Assembly: GCA_017540815.1 (NCBI GenBank)
Contig: JAFYAI010000144.1
Coordinates: forward strand, 1 to 64,000
Reading direction: 5' to 3'
DNA: 64,000 nt
DNA from: Spirochaetales bacterium
GTDB lineage: Bacteria > Spirochaetota > GWE2-31-10 > MWDO01
This document shows, one piece after another, positions 19,697 through 30,928 of this stretch (position 1 is the first letter of the stretch; every line of letters starts with the position of its first letter). Made by a program: the position numbers and the translations under genes. The notes below the pieces were generated by a model that was not told the origin of the DNA, searched no databases, and was given only the letters and a program-made list of their open reading frames with translations.

Positions 19697-19733
19697 CAAA
19701 CAATATTGCGTTTATAAAACGCAATATTGTTTG
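19697..19733 (-). terminator. Terminator after tuf (str operon end)
   Basis: A perfect 17-bp inverted repeat (CAAACAATATTGCGTTT and its complement) with a 3-base loop, 10 bases after the tuf stop. The T-run on the minus side is weak (ATTTATAT), so some read-through into the S10 operon is possible. Confidence 0.75.
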
Positions 19734-19742
19734 TGAAATTGA

Positions 19743-20933
<1,191 letters not shown>

Positions 20934-20963
20934 TTGCAATCTCCTTATAAAGAATTGTAAAAT

Positions 20964-23063
20964 TTATTTTGAATATTTTTTTATAATCTCATCAGCAACA
21001 TTTCGCGGAGCTTCCTCATAGTGATCGAACTGCATTGTATAATTTGCTCGACCCTGTGAGAGCGATCTCAACTGAGTTGCATAACCAAACATATTTGCCA
21101 AAGGAACTTTAGCATCTATTGTCTTGATACCCTTCTTGTCTTCCTGATTCTCTACACGACCTCGTTTCTTGTTAATATCACCAATGATATTACCTGTGTA
21201 TTCATCAGGAGATACAATCTCAACTGCCATAATCGGCTCCAAGAGAACCGGTTTAGCTTTCTGCATACCTTCTTTGAAAGCCTGAATAGCACATATCTTG
21301 AATGACATTTCCGAAGAATCGACTTCGTGATATGATCCATCATATAATGTTGCTTTAATATCAACAACAGGATAACCGGCCAAAACACCGTTCTGCATAG
21401 CTTCTTCGAGACCTTTCTGGATAGCCGGGATATATTCTTTTGGAATCTTACCGCCGACAACTTCATTCTCGAATACAAATCCTGCCCCCGGCTCACTCGG
21501 TTCAAATCTGATCATTACATGACCATACTGACCGTGACCACCTGACTGCTTAGCATACTTATTGTTAATATCTGATGTACCCGTAATTGTCTCTCGATAC
21601 GCAACCTGCGGAGCACCGACATTAGCCTCAACATTGAACTCACGCTTGATACGATCTACGATAATCTCAAGGTGAAGCTCACCCATACCTCGGATAATAG
21701 TCTGTCCTGTTTCCTGATCTACATTAACTTTGAATGTAGGATCTTCCTCGGCAAGTTTCTGCAGAGCAATACCAAGTTTATCCTGATCTGCCTTTGACTT
21801 AGGCTCGATAGCTATAGATATAACCGGATCAGGGAATACCATCGACTCAAGGATAACAGGAGCAGATTCATCACAAAGCGTATCACCTGTCGTTGTGTAT
21901 TTGAGACCTACAGCAGCGGCAATATCACCGGCATACACTGTATCAATCTCATTTCGCTTATTAGCGTGCATCTGCAGGATACGACCGATTCGCTCTTTCT
22001 TGCCTGAACAAGCATTATATACATAAGAACCACTTGTCAAAACACCTGAGTAAACTCGGAAGAATGTCAACTTACCAACGAACGGATCTGTCATAATCTT
22101 GAATGCCAAAGCACTGAACTTCTCTTCATCGCTTGACTTTCGTGATACAACTGTATCTTCGCCGGGCAATGTACCTGTAATATCAGGAACATCAACAGGA
22201 GCCGGCAGATAATCGATAACTGCATTAAGCAGCAGCTGAACACCCTTATTCTTGATAGCAGAACCACAAGCCATCGGGAATAATTCAGCAGCAATACACC
22301 CCTTTCGCAGAGCTTTCTTAATCTGCGGGATAGTTACCTCTGACTCTTTATCATCGAGAACTTTCTCCATAATGTCATCATCATAATCTGCAACTTTCTC
22401 GATCAAAGAACTTCGGAACTCTTCCATTTTATCTTTAAGATCAGCAGGAACATCAATCTCTTTGTAATTGATAAGTTCCTTAGAGTTAGCATCAAAAGAG
22501 TAAGCCTTTCGCTCGATAATATCAACAACACCTACGAAGTTATCTTCAGCACCGATAGGCAGCATAATAGGAACAGGGTTAGCACCGAGCTTATTCTCGA
22601 CCTGATCCAATACATTGTAGAAATCAGCTCCCATTCGATCCATCTTATTAACGAAGATCATTCGAGGAACATTATATTTAGTTGCCTGTCTCCATACAGT
22701 CTCTGACTGCGGCTGAACACCGCCGACTGAACAGAACACACCAACTGCACCATCAAGAACTCGCAGTGATCGCTCTACCTCAGCAGTAAAGTCTACGTGT
22801 CCCGGAGTGTCGATAATGTTGATTCGGTTACGAATGCCGTCTTTAGTCCAGTATGTTGTAGTTGCAGCAGAAGTAATCGTAATACCTCGCTCCTGCTCCT
22901 GCTCCATCCAGTCCATCGTCGCCTCACCGTCGTGAACCTCACCAATCTTATGTGATTTACCCGTATAGAACAGAATTCGCTCTGACAATGTTGTCTTACC
23001 GGCATCAATGTGAGCCATAATTCCGATATTACGTGTATTTTCAAGAGAAACTTCTCTAGCCAT
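20964..23063 (-). CDS. fusA: Elongation factor G
   Basis: 699 residues, full length with five domains. GTPase motifs: '[20 protein letters not shown]', 'DTPGHVDF', 'NKMDR'; domain IV follows around '[20 protein letters not shown]'. It drives translocation and, with ribosome recycling factor, subunit splitting. It lies between rpsG and tuf with 30 bases to tuf. No sign of a split spirochaetal EF-G pair within this window. Confidence 0.98.
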   Translation of the reverse strand: MAREVSLENTRNIGIMAHIDAGKTTLSERILFYTGKSHKIGEVHDGEATMDWMEQEQERGITITSAATTTYWTKDGIRNRINIIDTPGHVDFTAEVERSLRVLDGAVGVFCSVGGVQPQSETVWRQATKYNVPRMIFVNKMDRMGADFYNVLDQVENKLGANPVPIMLPIGAEDNFVGVVDIIERKAYSFDANSKELINYKEIDVPADLKDKMEEFRSSLIEKVADYDDDIMEKVLDDKESEVTIPQIKKALRKGCIAAELFPMACGSAIKNKGVQLLLNAVIDYLPAPVDVPDITGTLPGEDTVVSRKSSDEEKFSALAFKIMTDPFVGKLTFFRVYSGVLTSGSYVYNACSGKKERIGRILQMHANKRNEIDTVYAGDIAAAVGLKYTTTGDTLCDESAPVILESMVFPDPVISIAIEPKSKADQDKLGIALQKLAEEDPTFKVNVDQETGQTIIRGMGELHLEIIVDRIKREFNVEANVGAPQVAYRETITGTSDINNKYAKQSGGHGQYGHVMIRFEPSEPGAGFVFENEVVGGKIPKEYIPAIQKGLEEAMQNGVLAGYPVVDIKATLYDGSYHEVDSSEMSFKICAIQAFKEGMQKAKPVLLEPIMAVEIVSPDEYTGNIIGDINKKRGRVENQEDKKGIKTIDAKVPLANMFGYATQLRSLSQGRANYTMQFDHYEEAPRNVADEIIKKYSK

Positions 23064-23116
23064 AATATTTTTCCTTAATAATCAATAAAGTTTTAACAAC
23101 CAACTTAACCGACAGA

Positions 23117-23587
23117 TTACCATCTGTAATGAGAGAACGCCTTGTTAGCCTCTGCCATTTTGTGAGTATCCTCTCGCTTCTTGTAAGAAGAACCAGTCTT
23201 GTTAAAAGAATCGATCAACTCACCGGCCAATTTATTATCCATTGTTTTCTCGGATCGCTTGCGTGCATTAGCAATAATCCATCGCAGAGCAAGTGCATTA
23301 CCTCGTTCCTTAGGAACTTCGATAGGAACCTGATATGTTGCACCACCAAGTCGTCGCGACTTAACCTCTACAAGCGGACGAACATTATCGATAGCTTCTG
23401 TTAATGCCTCTACCGGCTCTTTACCTGTCTTCTCAGCCAACTTATCAAGAGCGTTATACATAATGCTTCTTGATACGGACTTCTTGCCGCGAGACATCAT
23501 TACATTGATGAACTTAGAAATGAGAATGCTGTTATACTTCTCATCCGGCAAAATCTGTCTTTTGGGAATATACTTATTTCTTGACAT
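23117..23587 (-). CDS. rpsG: Ribosomal protein S7
   Basis: 156 residues. 'SRNKYIPKRQILPDEKYNSI' start and 'VNGRP'-type region replaced by 'EALTEAIDNVRPLVEVKSRR'; ends 'KMAEANKAFSHYRW'. It nucleates the 30S head and in enteric bacteria represses the str operon. Confidence 0.98.
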   Translation of the reverse strand: MSRNKYIPKRQILPDEKYNSILISKFINVMMSRGKKSVSRSIMYNALDKLAEKTGKEPVEALTEAIDNVRPLVEVKSRRLGGATYQVPIEVPKERGNALALRWIIANARKRSEKTMDNKLAGELIDSFNKTGSSYKKREDTHKMAEANKAFSHYRW

Positions 23588-23641
23588 ACTCCGACTATCT
23601 CCTTAATTAATTTCTTATAACTGTTCTTTATCAATCAAATC

Positions 23642-24016
23642 TTAAGCCTTTGGCTTCTTTGTACCATACTTTGATCGGCTTCGTTTTCGGTCATTAACAC
23701 CGAGTGAATCCAAAGCACCACGAACAACATGGTATCGAACACCAGGTAAGTCCTTAACACGTCCGCCTCGCACGAGAACAACTGAGTGTTCCTGCAAATT
23801 GTGTCCCACACCCGGAATATAGGAAGTTACTTCAAAACCGGAAGTCAGACGAACACGGCAAGCCTTTCTCAAAGCTGAGTTAGGCTTCTTAGGTGTCAGT
23901 GTCATTACTCTTGTGCATACGCCCCGTCTCTGCGGGCAGCTCTTCAGTGCAGGCGACTTAGTCTTCGACTTTACGCTCTTTCGACCTGTTCTAATCAACT
24001 GATTAATTGTTGGCAT
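23642..24016 (-). CDS. rpsL: Ribosomal protein S12
   Basis: 124 residues. '[20 protein letters not shown]' start, decoding-loop '[18 protein letters not shown]' with the lysines that are mutated in streptomycin-resistant strains intact, and '[20 protein letters not shown]' likewise wild type. First gene of the str operon, with GGAG upstream of the ATG and a consensus promoter about 130 bases upstream. Confidence 0.98.
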   Translation of the reverse strand: MPTINQLIRTGRKSVKSKTKSPALKSCPQRRGVCTRVMTLTPKKPNSALRKACRVRLTSGFEVTSYIPGVGHNLQEHSVVLVRGGRVKDLPGVRYHVVRGALDSLGVNDRKRSRSKYGTKKPKA

Positions 24017-24087
24017 TTACTGTCTCCGTTAATAAATTATTTATATCTGTTATACAACCAATATTCTGTTTAATATACATCATGCTG

Positions 24088-24126
24088 CACTGTCCGATGA
24101 CCGAAAACCACCGTATATACACAGTG
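24088..24126 (-). promoter_or_regulatory. Structured 5' leader of the str operon
   Basis: Within the roughly 120-base leader of rpsL, an outer stem CACTGT (24088-24093) pairs with ACAGTG (24121-24126), and an inner stem 24095-24100 pairs with 24108-24113 using two G-U pairs. It may be a regulatory structure (for example for S7 or S12), but I do not recognise a named motif. Confidence 0.35.
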
Positions 24127-24145
24127 ACAGACATTCATAGAGTGA

Positions 24146-24174
24146 ATTATACCAAAAAATAATTTTTGTGTCAA
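24146..24174 (-). promoter_or_regulatory. Consensus promoter of the rpsL-rpsG-fusA-tuf operon
   Basis: On the minus strand, perfect TTGACA (24169-24174) and perfect TATAAT (24146-24151) with 17 bases between them. This is the strongest promoter in the window by match to consensus. Confidence 0.92.
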
Positions 24175-24203
24175 TGTTTTTTTACGTTATTGAAGAGATT
24201 TTG

Positions 24204-25223
24204 TCAGAATGTTTCCTCATAAGTAAGTTTATGACTGCTGTCTCGGCGAAGAGTCTCGCATAATATGCTTATTTTATTGCGTTTTGACGAATTCGCAGCA
24301 AAAGTTTCAGCCAATTCCAAATAATTATCACGAATTTTATAATTATGATCGATATGATATGCGTAAGCAATATAAAACAGAATTTCTTCTATAATAGTCT
24401 CATCCGTCACATACTGATACTTGGCAATATCATTAAGCACAACGATAAAATCCGTCGGTCCGGCATAAGAGAAGTCATACACATTGCGCTTAACCAAATC
24501 ACTGCAGCCTGTCATCCATACAATAGCCGCAAGAGTAAGATAAAACAAACCGTCATCTTTACGCTGCTGCAGCACAGCATGTTTGCCGATTGAATACAGT
24601 GCCCTCATATACTCGGTTCCTTCCAAACGATACACCCGGAAAACATGAGACAGCGACGGGTCAGTCTTAATATTGAATTTTATTCGTTGCCAGAGATCTT
24701 TTTCTTTCGATGCAAAGAAACTCTCGCAGATCTCCCTGTCTGTAATATCCTGCAGATCAAAGTCAAGACGCTTGCCATACACATCGGAGAGTTTGTATTT
24801 CAGTTCAAGCTCTTCCTGCGGATACTCAAAATACGCTTTCGCCTGCAATGCAAATCTATACTCCTCTTCGGCCTCATCCAAGAATCCTGTAGCAACATAC
24901 AAGTCACCCATCAATTCATGATATTGAGGGAATGTGTCTTCTTTTTGAAAATCCGATTTCTTATCATTGACCATTCTGCGAACTTCATAATCGGTCTTAT
25001 CCTTGTTGGCTGCCTTCAAAAGCTGATAATATTCTTCGACACGCTCATTAAACTGTGCGGCTTTTGCTTTGCGGGCTTCCAATATGGCCTGAGCATACTC
25101 GCCCTTATGCTTGAGATTCTCTGCACGCTTAAGATACACCCAACTCGGCTCGGACAGCTGCTCCTGTGCAAAAACAGATATGACAGCAGAAAATAATAAT
25201 AATAATAAAACCGATTTCTTCAT
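24204..25223 (-). CDS. Secreted TPR-like helical-repeat protein, function unknown
   Basis: 339 residues from ATG 25223, chosen because the protein then opens with a signal peptide ('MKKSVLLLLLFSAVISVFA', cleavage likely before QEQ). A GTG seven codons upstream, overlapping the ispG stop, is possible. The mature part contains tetratricopeptide-like helix pairs ('VYLKRAENLKHKGEYAQAIL', 'YHELMGDLYVATGFLDEAEE'). Probably periplasmic. It follows ispG on the same strand with no gap, so it is likely cotranscribed. I do not recognise the family. Confidence 0.7.
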   Translation of the reverse strand: MKKSVLLLLLFSAVISVFAQEQLSEPSWVYLKRAENLKHKGEYAQAILEARKAKAAQFNERVEEYYQLLKAANKDKTDYEVRRMVNDKKSDFQKEDTFPQYHELMGDLYVATGFLDEAEEEYRFALQAKAYFEYPQEELELKYKLSDVYGKRLDFDLQDITDREICESFFASKEKDLWQRIKFNIKTDPSLSHVFRVYRLEGTEYMRALYSIGKHAVLQQRKDDGLFYLTLAAIVWMTGCSDLVKRNVYDFSYAGPTDFIVVLNDIAKYQYVTDETIIEEILFYIAYAYHIDHNYKIRDNYLELAETFAANSSKRNKISILCETLRRDSSHKLTYEETF

Positions 25224-25236
25224 ATTAATTAATATT

Positions 25237-26268
25237 TTACTCACTATAGCGATTTAATAACATTAATAATTCGTCTAAAATCGATTCGTTCTTTACAGTT
25301 TTTGTATCGTTTTCGCTGAATATTACGGACTTATCTTTGCCGCATGCCACTCCAAAGTCGGCATCACGAGCTTCGCCCGGTCCGTTGACCACACAGCCCA
25401 TGATGGCGACTTTCACGGGGCGGTACAGTTTCACATCGGCACTGCGGATCTTAAACTGACGCACGATCTCAAACAGATTAGTGCCTGTTCGTCCGCATGT
25501 CGGGCAGCTGACAACTTCCAGCGGACTCTTGCGAAGCCCTATACTCTCAAGGATCTTAATACCCGTCCGAACCTCATCTTCTTCAGGTGCAGTGAGACTC
25601 ACTCTGATCGTGCTGCCGATGCCGTCGAGGAGCAGGTGACTTATGCCTATCGCATTCTTAATAGTGCCGTCGAAGTTATCACCCGCCTCGGTCACACCGA
25701 TATGCAGTGGCAAACCGAATTTTATCGTCGCCATGCGGTTGACTTTCAGCGTCTCCATCACATTCGACGACTTAAACGACAGCACAATCCTGTCATAGCC
25801 GTATTTATCGAAGTAGCCAAGCTCTTCCTCTGCTGCCGCAATCATCGCTTCGCATTTATCGGGGATCTTATCGGTGATATGCTTGGGCAGTGAGCCGCCG
25901 TTAATGCCGATACGCACCGGTATGCCGTATTCTTTCAGACAGCTGATCACACTTGCCACGCGTGACTCATCGCCGATATTGCCCGGATTGATGCGGACTT
26001 TGGCTACACCTGCCTGTATCGCTCCGATCGCCAGCCGATAATCGAAGTGAATATCGGCGACAACAGGTATGGGCGACTCCCTGACGATCATCCTGATAGC
26101 CTCAACAGACGGCTCATCAGGCACAGTTATGCGGATAATATCACAGCCGATACTCGCCAGATGATTTATCTTATGCAAAGTCAAAGCCACATCTGTTGTA
26201 GGATTTTTTATCATAGTCTGCACCGGTATTATACCGGGCTTTAATTCGATATTGCCGATTTTAATCAT
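25237..26268 (-). CDS. ispG: 4-hydroxy-3-methylbut-2-en-1-yl diphosphate synthase
   Basis: 343 residues, the compact bacterial form. It carries out the penultimate step of the MEP isoprenoid pathway. TIM-barrel part: 'GIIPVQTMIKNPTTDVALTL', 'VRINPGNIGDESRVASVISC'. The C-terminal iron-sulfur part has the expected cysteines in 'SCPTCGRTGTNLFE' and 'AIMGCVVNGPGEARDADFGV', ligands for the [4Fe-4S] cluster. Its promoter overlaps the terminator of the upstream rseP. Confidence 0.97.
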   Translation of the reverse strand: MIKIGNIELKPGIIPVQTMIKNPTTDVALTLHKINHLASIGCDIIRITVPDEPSVEAIRMIVRESPIPVVADIHFDYRLAIGAIQAGVAKVRINPGNIGDESRVASVISCLKEYGIPVRIGINGGSLPKHITDKIPDKCEAMIAAAEEELGYFDKYGYDRIVLSFKSSNVMETLKVNRMATIKFGLPLHIGVTEAGDNFDGTIKNAIGISHLLLDGIGSTIRVSLTAPEEDEVRTGIKILESIGLRKSPLEVVSCPTCGRTGTNLFEIVRQFKIRSADVKLYRPVKVAIMGCVVNGPGEARDADFGVACGKDKSVIFSENDTKTVKNESILDELLMLLNRYSE

Positions 26269-26287
26269 GAGTAAAGTCCTTTTTGTA

Positions 26288-26315
26288 ATTATAACAAAAA
26301 AAAGAGATTTTGCAA
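26288..26315 (-). promoter_or_regulatory. Promoter of ispG, overlapping the rseP terminator
   Basis: On the minus strand, TTGCAA (26310-26315, in the hairpin loop and stem base) and TATAAT (26288-26293) with a 16-base spacer formed mostly by the terminator's T-run. The start codon lies 20 bases further on. Confidence 0.5.
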
Positions 26316-26334
26316 CAGCAAAATCTCTTTTTTT
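26296..26334 (-). terminator. Terminator of rseP
   Basis: AAAGAGATTTTGC / GCAAAATCTCTTT arms with an AACA-type loop, flanked by A and T runs, 10 bases past the rseP stop. Confidence 0.85.
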
Positions 26335-26343
26335 ACATTTTAT

Positions 26344-27726
26344 TTACTTTATCAAATTCGACACATCGATATATGCAATCACGATCGACAGTGTGATCAG
26401 CACGGCGAAGCCGGCAAGATTAATGATATACAGCACTTTGAGTTTCAGCTTGCGGCGGACTATCATCTCGTAGAGGCACAGCACAATGTGACCGCCGTCA
26501 ACTGCCGGAAACGGAAGCAGATTAAAGAATGCCAATGCCAATGAAATAACCGATATTATATAGACAAAGTTTCGCACTCCGTCGGCAAGATTATTCCTGA
26601 ATCCAGATATTGTTGCCTCTCCGATCATTGCTCCGATGCGGATAGGACCGCCAACCTGATTCTGCACATTCTTCTTAGGCATAAAGATAAGGCTGTGCAG
26701 ACCGATCGCAGACATCGCAATGACATCTCCGCTTTGGCACAGACCATCCCACAGTGCAGCATGAGGTAGTTTACCCGGAGTATGGACGGTCGGCACGGCA
26801 AAATTCAGCCAACAGTCATCCTGCCCGATAATATGATTGATCTCATCAAAGACGACAGGAGCCTCAAAATATGTATCACCGCGGTTAATACCGAACATCG
26901 CAGTCATAGACTCACCGAAATGATGCTGCAGATATTGATTGATATATACATCTGTAATATTCTCCGTATCACCGTTAATGCTGACGATAATATCGCCGTC
27001 GGCAAGATTCATATATTTGGCAAGTTTACTATTCGCTGCGTCGGCAACTGTCGGACTCAGCCAATAATAAACACCGACGACAGCTTTCATCTGCGACGCA
27101 TCCCAACGCGGATAAACCGTGACACTCTCGATCTGAGCATCACGCTCCACGGTAAACACAATGGGTTTCTTTCCATTATATATCATCTTCTTGGTAAGTT
27201 CATCGTAGTAATGAATCGGTTTGCCGTTAATAGCGACGATCTTATCGCCGGACAGCAGCCCGCCCTCACTCGCCGGAGAACGCTCCGTCACTTCGCCGAA
27301 CTTACTCTGCACATCATCAATGAGCAGAATACGACTGTCAAGACGCTGCCGATCTGTGCTGCACATAGCCAGACATGAGAACATAATGACAGCAATGAGG
27401 AAGTTCATAAAAGGTCCTGCGAATGCGATAAGCAGCCGCTTCCAGCTTGCAGTGCCATAGAAACTGTCAGGATCGCGAACACTTTCATCCGACTCGTCGA
27501 TCGCTTCGTCACCTTTGAACTTGCAGAACCCGCCTATCGGGAATACACTTATCTGATAACTTGTTCCGCCTCTTGTAAATCCGATTAGTTTCGGTCCCCA
27601 GCCGATTGCAAAAGTCTCGACTTTCACTCCAAACAGTTTGGCAACTACGAAATGTCCGCCTTCGTGAAAAAAAACTAAAATGCCGAATCCGATCACGGCA
27701 ACTATGATTGTTAATAAAGTAGTCAT
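26344..27726 (-). CDS. rseP: Site-2 intramembrane zinc metalloprotease RseP
   Basis: 460 residues. First membrane segment carries the zinc site 'FHEGGHFVVAKLFGVKVETF' (HExxH type); a PDZ domain lies in the periplasmic middle part ('EGGLLSGDKIVAINGKPIHY') with a second PDZ-like part ('NLADGDIIVSINGDTEN'); the C-terminal segments include 'LLPFPAVDGGHIVLCLYEM', the third zinc ligand motif. It cleaves anti-sigma factors or signal-peptide remnants in the membrane. No ribosome site is obvious. Upstream lies a palindromic repeat. Confidence 0.95.
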   Translation of the reverse strand: MTTLLTIIVAVIGFGILVFFHEGGHFVVAKLFGVKVETFAIGWGPKLIGFTRGGTSYQISVFPIGGFCKFKGDEAIDESDESVRDPDSFYGTASWKRLLIAFAGPFMNFLIAVIMFSCLAMCSTDRQRLDSRILLIDDVQSKFGEVTERSPASEGGLLSGDKIVAINGKPIHYYDELTKKMIYNGKKPIVFTVERDAQIESVTVYPRWDASQMKAVVGVYYWLSPTVADAANSKLAKYMNLADGDIIVSINGDTENITDVYINQYLQHHFGESMTAMFGINRGDTYFEAPVVFDEINHIIGQDDCWLNFAVPTVHTPGKLPHAALWDGLCQSGDVIAMSAIGLHSLIFMPKKNVQNQVGGPIRIGAMIGEATISGFRNNLADGVRNFVYIISVISLALAFFNLLPFPAVDGGHIVLCLYEMIVRRKLKLKVLYIINLAGFAVLITLSIVIAYIDVSNLIK

Positions 27727-27744
27727 TTGTATTATTCCATATTA

Positions 27745-27823
27745 TGTCATTCCGAGCATAGCCGAGGAATCTATAATAGATTTCTCCATTACGCTCACTT
27801 TATTCGCTCCAGTCGAAATGACA
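27745..27823. repeat. Dispersed palindromic repeat (GTCATTCC...GAAATGAC type)
   Basis: About 79 bases between rseP and the DUF1015 gene. One end reads TGTCATTCCGAGC...GAGGAATCT and the other AGATTTCTCC...GTCGAAATGACA, an imperfect inverted repeat of a kind scattered in many bacterial genomes. Partial copies occur at 48956-48983 and, inside a coding region, at about 57584-57608. I see no other signals in this gap besides the promoter at 27888. Confidence 0.7.
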
Positions 27824-27887
27824 AGATTATTTATAATGAAATTATAATTATTTTTGAATTAAAAGACAAGTTTTTTTTTAAAAAAAG

Positions 27888-27916
27888 TGGACATTAATAG
27901 AAAAAAAATTTATAAT
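27888..27916 (+). promoter_or_regulatory. Promoter of the DUF1015-lnt pair
   Basis: TGGACA at 27888-27893 and perfect TATAAT at 27911-27916 with 17 bases between, preceded by an A/T tract; the gene starts 36 bases later. Confidence 0.7.
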
Positions 27917-27951
27917 GAATTACTATTATATAGAAAATAAGGAGCATTACA

Positions 27952-29205
27952 ATGGTAAAAATCAAACCGTTCAAAGGCATACTGCCTTCCAAAGACCTGT
28001 TAGACAAGGTTGTCGCACCTCCGTATGATGTGCTCTCATTCGCCGACTGCAAAAATCTTACAAACAATAATCCGCATTCTCTGATACATATCACCCGATC
28101 CGAGGCTGACTTCCCCGACGGGACAGATCCGTATTCTCAGGCTATATATGACAAAGCGAAAGAAAATCTCGCTGCATTTCTCAAAAACGGCATCCTCGTG
28201 CAGGATCCTGACGAATATTACTATGTCTATCGCCAGACGATGAACGGACGAACTCAGACGGGATTCTTCTGTGCTGCAAGTGCCTACGACTATATGGACG
28301 GCATTATCAAGAAACACGAGAACACCCGCAAAGACAAAGAGGATGACCGCATTCGCCACATTCGGACGACGAACTGCCAGTGTGAGCCTGTATTCCTTGC
28401 TTACAAATACAACGACGCTCTGAATGACATCCTTACAAATGCCGTTAAGAGTCCTGCACATTTCGACTTTGGCACACCTGACGGCACTCATCATGAGCTG
28501 TGGAAGGTCACGGATAAGGCGGTGATTGCCCGGATCACAGATGAGTTCAAGAAACTCGACTGCTTATACATTGCCGACGGTCATCACAGATCTGCAGCAG
28601 CAACCAACTACTGCAAAGCAAAAGACGCAGAATTGGGCAACACCAACCGCAGCACCGATGAAGAATATCAGTATTTTATGTCTGTCGTATTCCCGGACAG
28701 AGACTTATATATCTATCCGTATAACCGAGTTATCAGGAAACTCAATATGCCGCTCGGTGACTTCATGGACAAAGTCGGGCAGAGTTTCTCGGTTGAGAAA
28801 GTCAATGCCAACGATGGAGAAGGCTACTCACCTAAGCATCACGGCGAAGTCGGACTATATATCAACGGCAGCTGGTATTGTCTGAAGTATAAAGGCACGA
28901 TTGACAAGACTGATCCTGTCGGCTCACTTGATGTCGCTGTCCTGCAGAATAATATCCTGTCTCCGATACTCGGCATCACTGATCCGCGGACAGATAAGAA
29001 TATTGACTTCATCGGAGGCATCAAAGGCTCTGCATATCTGAAAGGACTTGTAGACAGCGGTGAAATGTGCATGGCATTCAGCATGTATCCGACAAGTATT
29101 GATGAGCTGTTCGCAGTAGCCGACAAAAGTCTGCTCATGCCGCCGAAATCAACTTGGTTTGAGCCGAAACTGCTGTCAGGCATTATGCTGCATAAATTGG
29201 ATTAA
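27952..29205 (+). CDS. DUF1015-family protein
   Basis: 417 residues, the usual family length. It begins 'MVKIKPFKGILPSKDLLDKV' followed by 'VAPPYDVLSFADCKNL', and has 'LYIADGHHRSAAATNY', all signature DUF1015 stretches. The family is widespread in spirochaetes, Bacteroidetes and clostridia, often annotated as SerC-like or uncharacterised; no reaction is established. Cytoplasmic by sequence. AAGGAG precedes the ATG; lnt follows after only 2 bases, so the two are cotranscribed. Confidence 0.88.
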   Translation: MVKIKPFKGILPSKDLLDKVVAPPYDVLSFADCKNLTNNNPHSLIHITRSEADFPDGTDPYSQAIYDKAKENLAAFLKNGILVQDPDEYYYVYRQTMNGRTQTGFFCAASAYDYMDGIIKKHENTRKDKEDDRIRHIRTTNCQCEPVFLAYKYNDALNDILTNAVKSPAHFDFGTPDGTHHELWKVTDKAVIARITDEFKKLDCLYIADGHHRSAAATNYCKAKDAELGNTNRSTDEEYQYFMSVVFPDRDLYIYPYNRVIRKLNMPLGDFMDKVGQSFSVEKVNANDGEGYSPKHHGEVGLYINGSWYCLKYKGTIDKTDPVGSLDVAVLQNNILSPILGITDPRTDKNIDFIGGIKGSAYLKGLVDSGEMCMAFSMYPTSIDELFAVADKSLLMPPKSTWFEPKLLSGIMLHKLD

Positions 29206-29207
29206 CT

Positions 29208-30884
29208 ATGATAAAACTCATTGAGGAGCGGGTCCGCAAGATTAAATTAAGTTATAAAATTCTCTTATACATTGGCATGTCGATCCTATGGTCACTTGCC
29301 AATGTCGGGTATTCTTTCGGATTCCTAACATGGTTTGCTCTTGTACCGATGCTGTTTATGCTGCGATATGAGACTATCAAGTCTGCCGCTGTGTATTCAA
29401 CTCTGTTTGGATTTGTATTCTATCTGACTAACTTCTGGTGGATGGGAGTCCCGTTTGTCAAATTCTTCGGCGGCAATCCGCTTACCGCTGCACTTGGCGG
29501 GATACTCGGATTCATAGTCGTGATAATCCTTTCGGCATGGCACGGACTCAGCTATACTGTGGCTGTATTCCTCACAAAATATGTCTCCGAGAAGAAAAGT
29601 CAGATGTTCTATGCAGCATTCCCGATCATAATGACGGCAGCGGACTATTTCTTCCCGAAACTGTGGCATGATCAGATCGGATATTCGCAGTATATCTTCT
29701 TGGGATTCTGCCAAACGGCTGATATATTCGGAGTACCGATTATTACGCTGATAATCTTATTCTGCAATGTGACGGTGCTGATGATCGTCGAGTCATACCT
29801 GCTGCGTAAGCCGATGCATATCCCGATTATTTCATTCTTATGCGTCATTGCAGTCGTCACCGTAACGATAGTCTATGGCAACCTGCGGCTTGATCAGCTC
29901 AATACTCTGGCAGGAGATATGCCGAAAGCCAAAGTTGCTGTCATCCAGGGCAACATCAGCAGAGCAAACAAGCATAAAGCAGATCGTAATAAAAAAACAG
30001 ACAGCATACGACCAAATATATACACTAGACTTACTATGTCTATCCTTGACCAATCTCCGGATCTCGTTGTTTGGCCTGAGTCTGCTATGATGACAAAACT
30101 TGATGCCAATCTGGAATATTTCGACAATATCATGCAGTTCCACGGTGTGCCGCTGCTGTTCGGGTCGTCAGCCATTATATACAATCACTCGGATGACAAA
30201 GCGAAATCAGTCAGATACAACTCGCTGTTCTTCGTCAATGAGAACGCACGATTAATAGACAGATATGACAAGATGAGACTCATTCCATTCGCAGAGACAA
30301 TGCCGCTGCCGGGGTTGGGTCAGATAATGCAATGGTACGGGCTTTTGCCTTTTACGGAAGGATCATCGCACCGCATTATGACTGCCGGAGATATAAGATT
30401 CAGTCCGAATATCTGCTACGAAGATCTTATGCCGGATCTTATTCGGCGAGGTATGAATGGATCTCCATCACATAAGGCTCAAAAAGCCAATCTTATCATT
30501 AATGCAACTAATGATTCATGGTTCGGCAGCACTCCTGCTGCGAGGATGCACCTGCATATAAGTGCTTTCCGAGCGATAGAGAATCGCCGAACACTTGTTA
30601 GAGCGACATGCACCGGTTACTCTATGGTTTGTCTGCCGACAGGTCAGATGATACAGCGGACTGATCTTGACGAAAAAGCAGCATTCGTCTCGGAAGTTCC
30701 TCTATCAGATGAGAATACTATATATGATAACGGCGGATGGGTGTTTGTATATATCCTGCTGTTTATCGCATTATTGCTTCCGCTCATAACACTCATTGTC
30801 CGCGGCAGACGACAGCTGCTGCTCAACAAGCGGCTGAGAGAGAAACGCCATCAGGAGAGACTGTTCCAAAGTTGGATTGATTAA
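29208..30884 (+). CDS. lnt: Apolipoprotein N-acyltransferase
   Basis: 558 residues. About six N-terminal membrane segments precede a periplasmic nitrilase-type domain with the catalytic triad visible: Glu291 in 'LVVWPESAMM', Lys355 in 'DRYDKMRLIPFAE' and Cys403 in 'FSPNICYEDLMPD'. A last membrane segment and a basic tail follow. It adds the third acyl chain to outer-membrane lipoproteins, consistent with a diderm cell. Several lipoproteins are encoded in this window (40088, 50518, 56564). Confidence 0.95.
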   Translation: MIKLIEERVRKIKLSYKILLYIGMSILWSLANVGYSFGFLTWFALVPMLFMLRYETIKSAAVYSTLFGFVFYLTNFWWMGVPFVKFFGGNPLTAALGGILGFIVVIILSAWHGLSYTVAVFLTKYVSEKKSQMFYAAFPIIMTAADYFFPKLWHDQIGYSQYIFLGFCQTADIFGVPIITLIILFCNVTVLMIVESYLLRKPMHIPIISFLCVIAVVTVTIVYGNLRLDQLNTLAGDMPKAKVAVIQGNISRANKHKADRNKKTDSIRPNIYTRLTMSILDQSPDLVVWPESAMMTKLDANLEYFDNIMQFHGVPLLFGSSAIIYNHSDDKAKSVRYNSLFFVNENARLIDRYDKMRLIPFAETMPLPGLGQIMQWYGLLPFTEGSSHRIMTAGDIRFSPNICYEDLMPDLIRRGMNGSPSHKAQKANLIINATNDSWFGSTPAARMHLHISAFRAIENRRTLVRATCTGYSMVCLPTGQMIQRTDLDEKAAFVSEVPLSDENTIYDNGGWVFVYILLFIALLLPLITLIVRGRRQLLLNKRLREKRHQERLFQSWID

Positions 30885-30889
30885 ATAAT

Positions 30890-30928
30890 AAAAAACAAGA
30901 GGTTTCGTATAGAAATCTCTTGTTTTTT
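30890..30928. terminator. Bidirectional terminator between lnt and the MATE gene
   Basis: AACAAGAGGTTTC / GAAATCTCTTGTT stem (one G-U/A-C variation) flanked by A and T runs; serves lnt (+) and the convergent MATE gene (-). Confidence 0.85.

Larger units (their letters stand above)
19244..19742. other. 500-base gap between tuf and rpsJ: promoter, terminator, otherwise no gene
   Basis: It holds the rpsJ promoter (19335-19363) and the tuf terminator (19697-19733). The 330 bases between them have no coding pattern; short open frames on both strands lack ribosome sites and resemble nothing I know. A short inverted repeat (19292-19302 with 19321-19333, two-base bulge) spans the expected transcription start of rpsJ. 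Confidence 0.6.

Noticed and set aside
19512-19724. 70-codon frame on the minus strand after tuf
   Set aside because: It starts inside the tuf terminator hairpin, has no ribosome site and no recognisable domain; coding pattern is absent.
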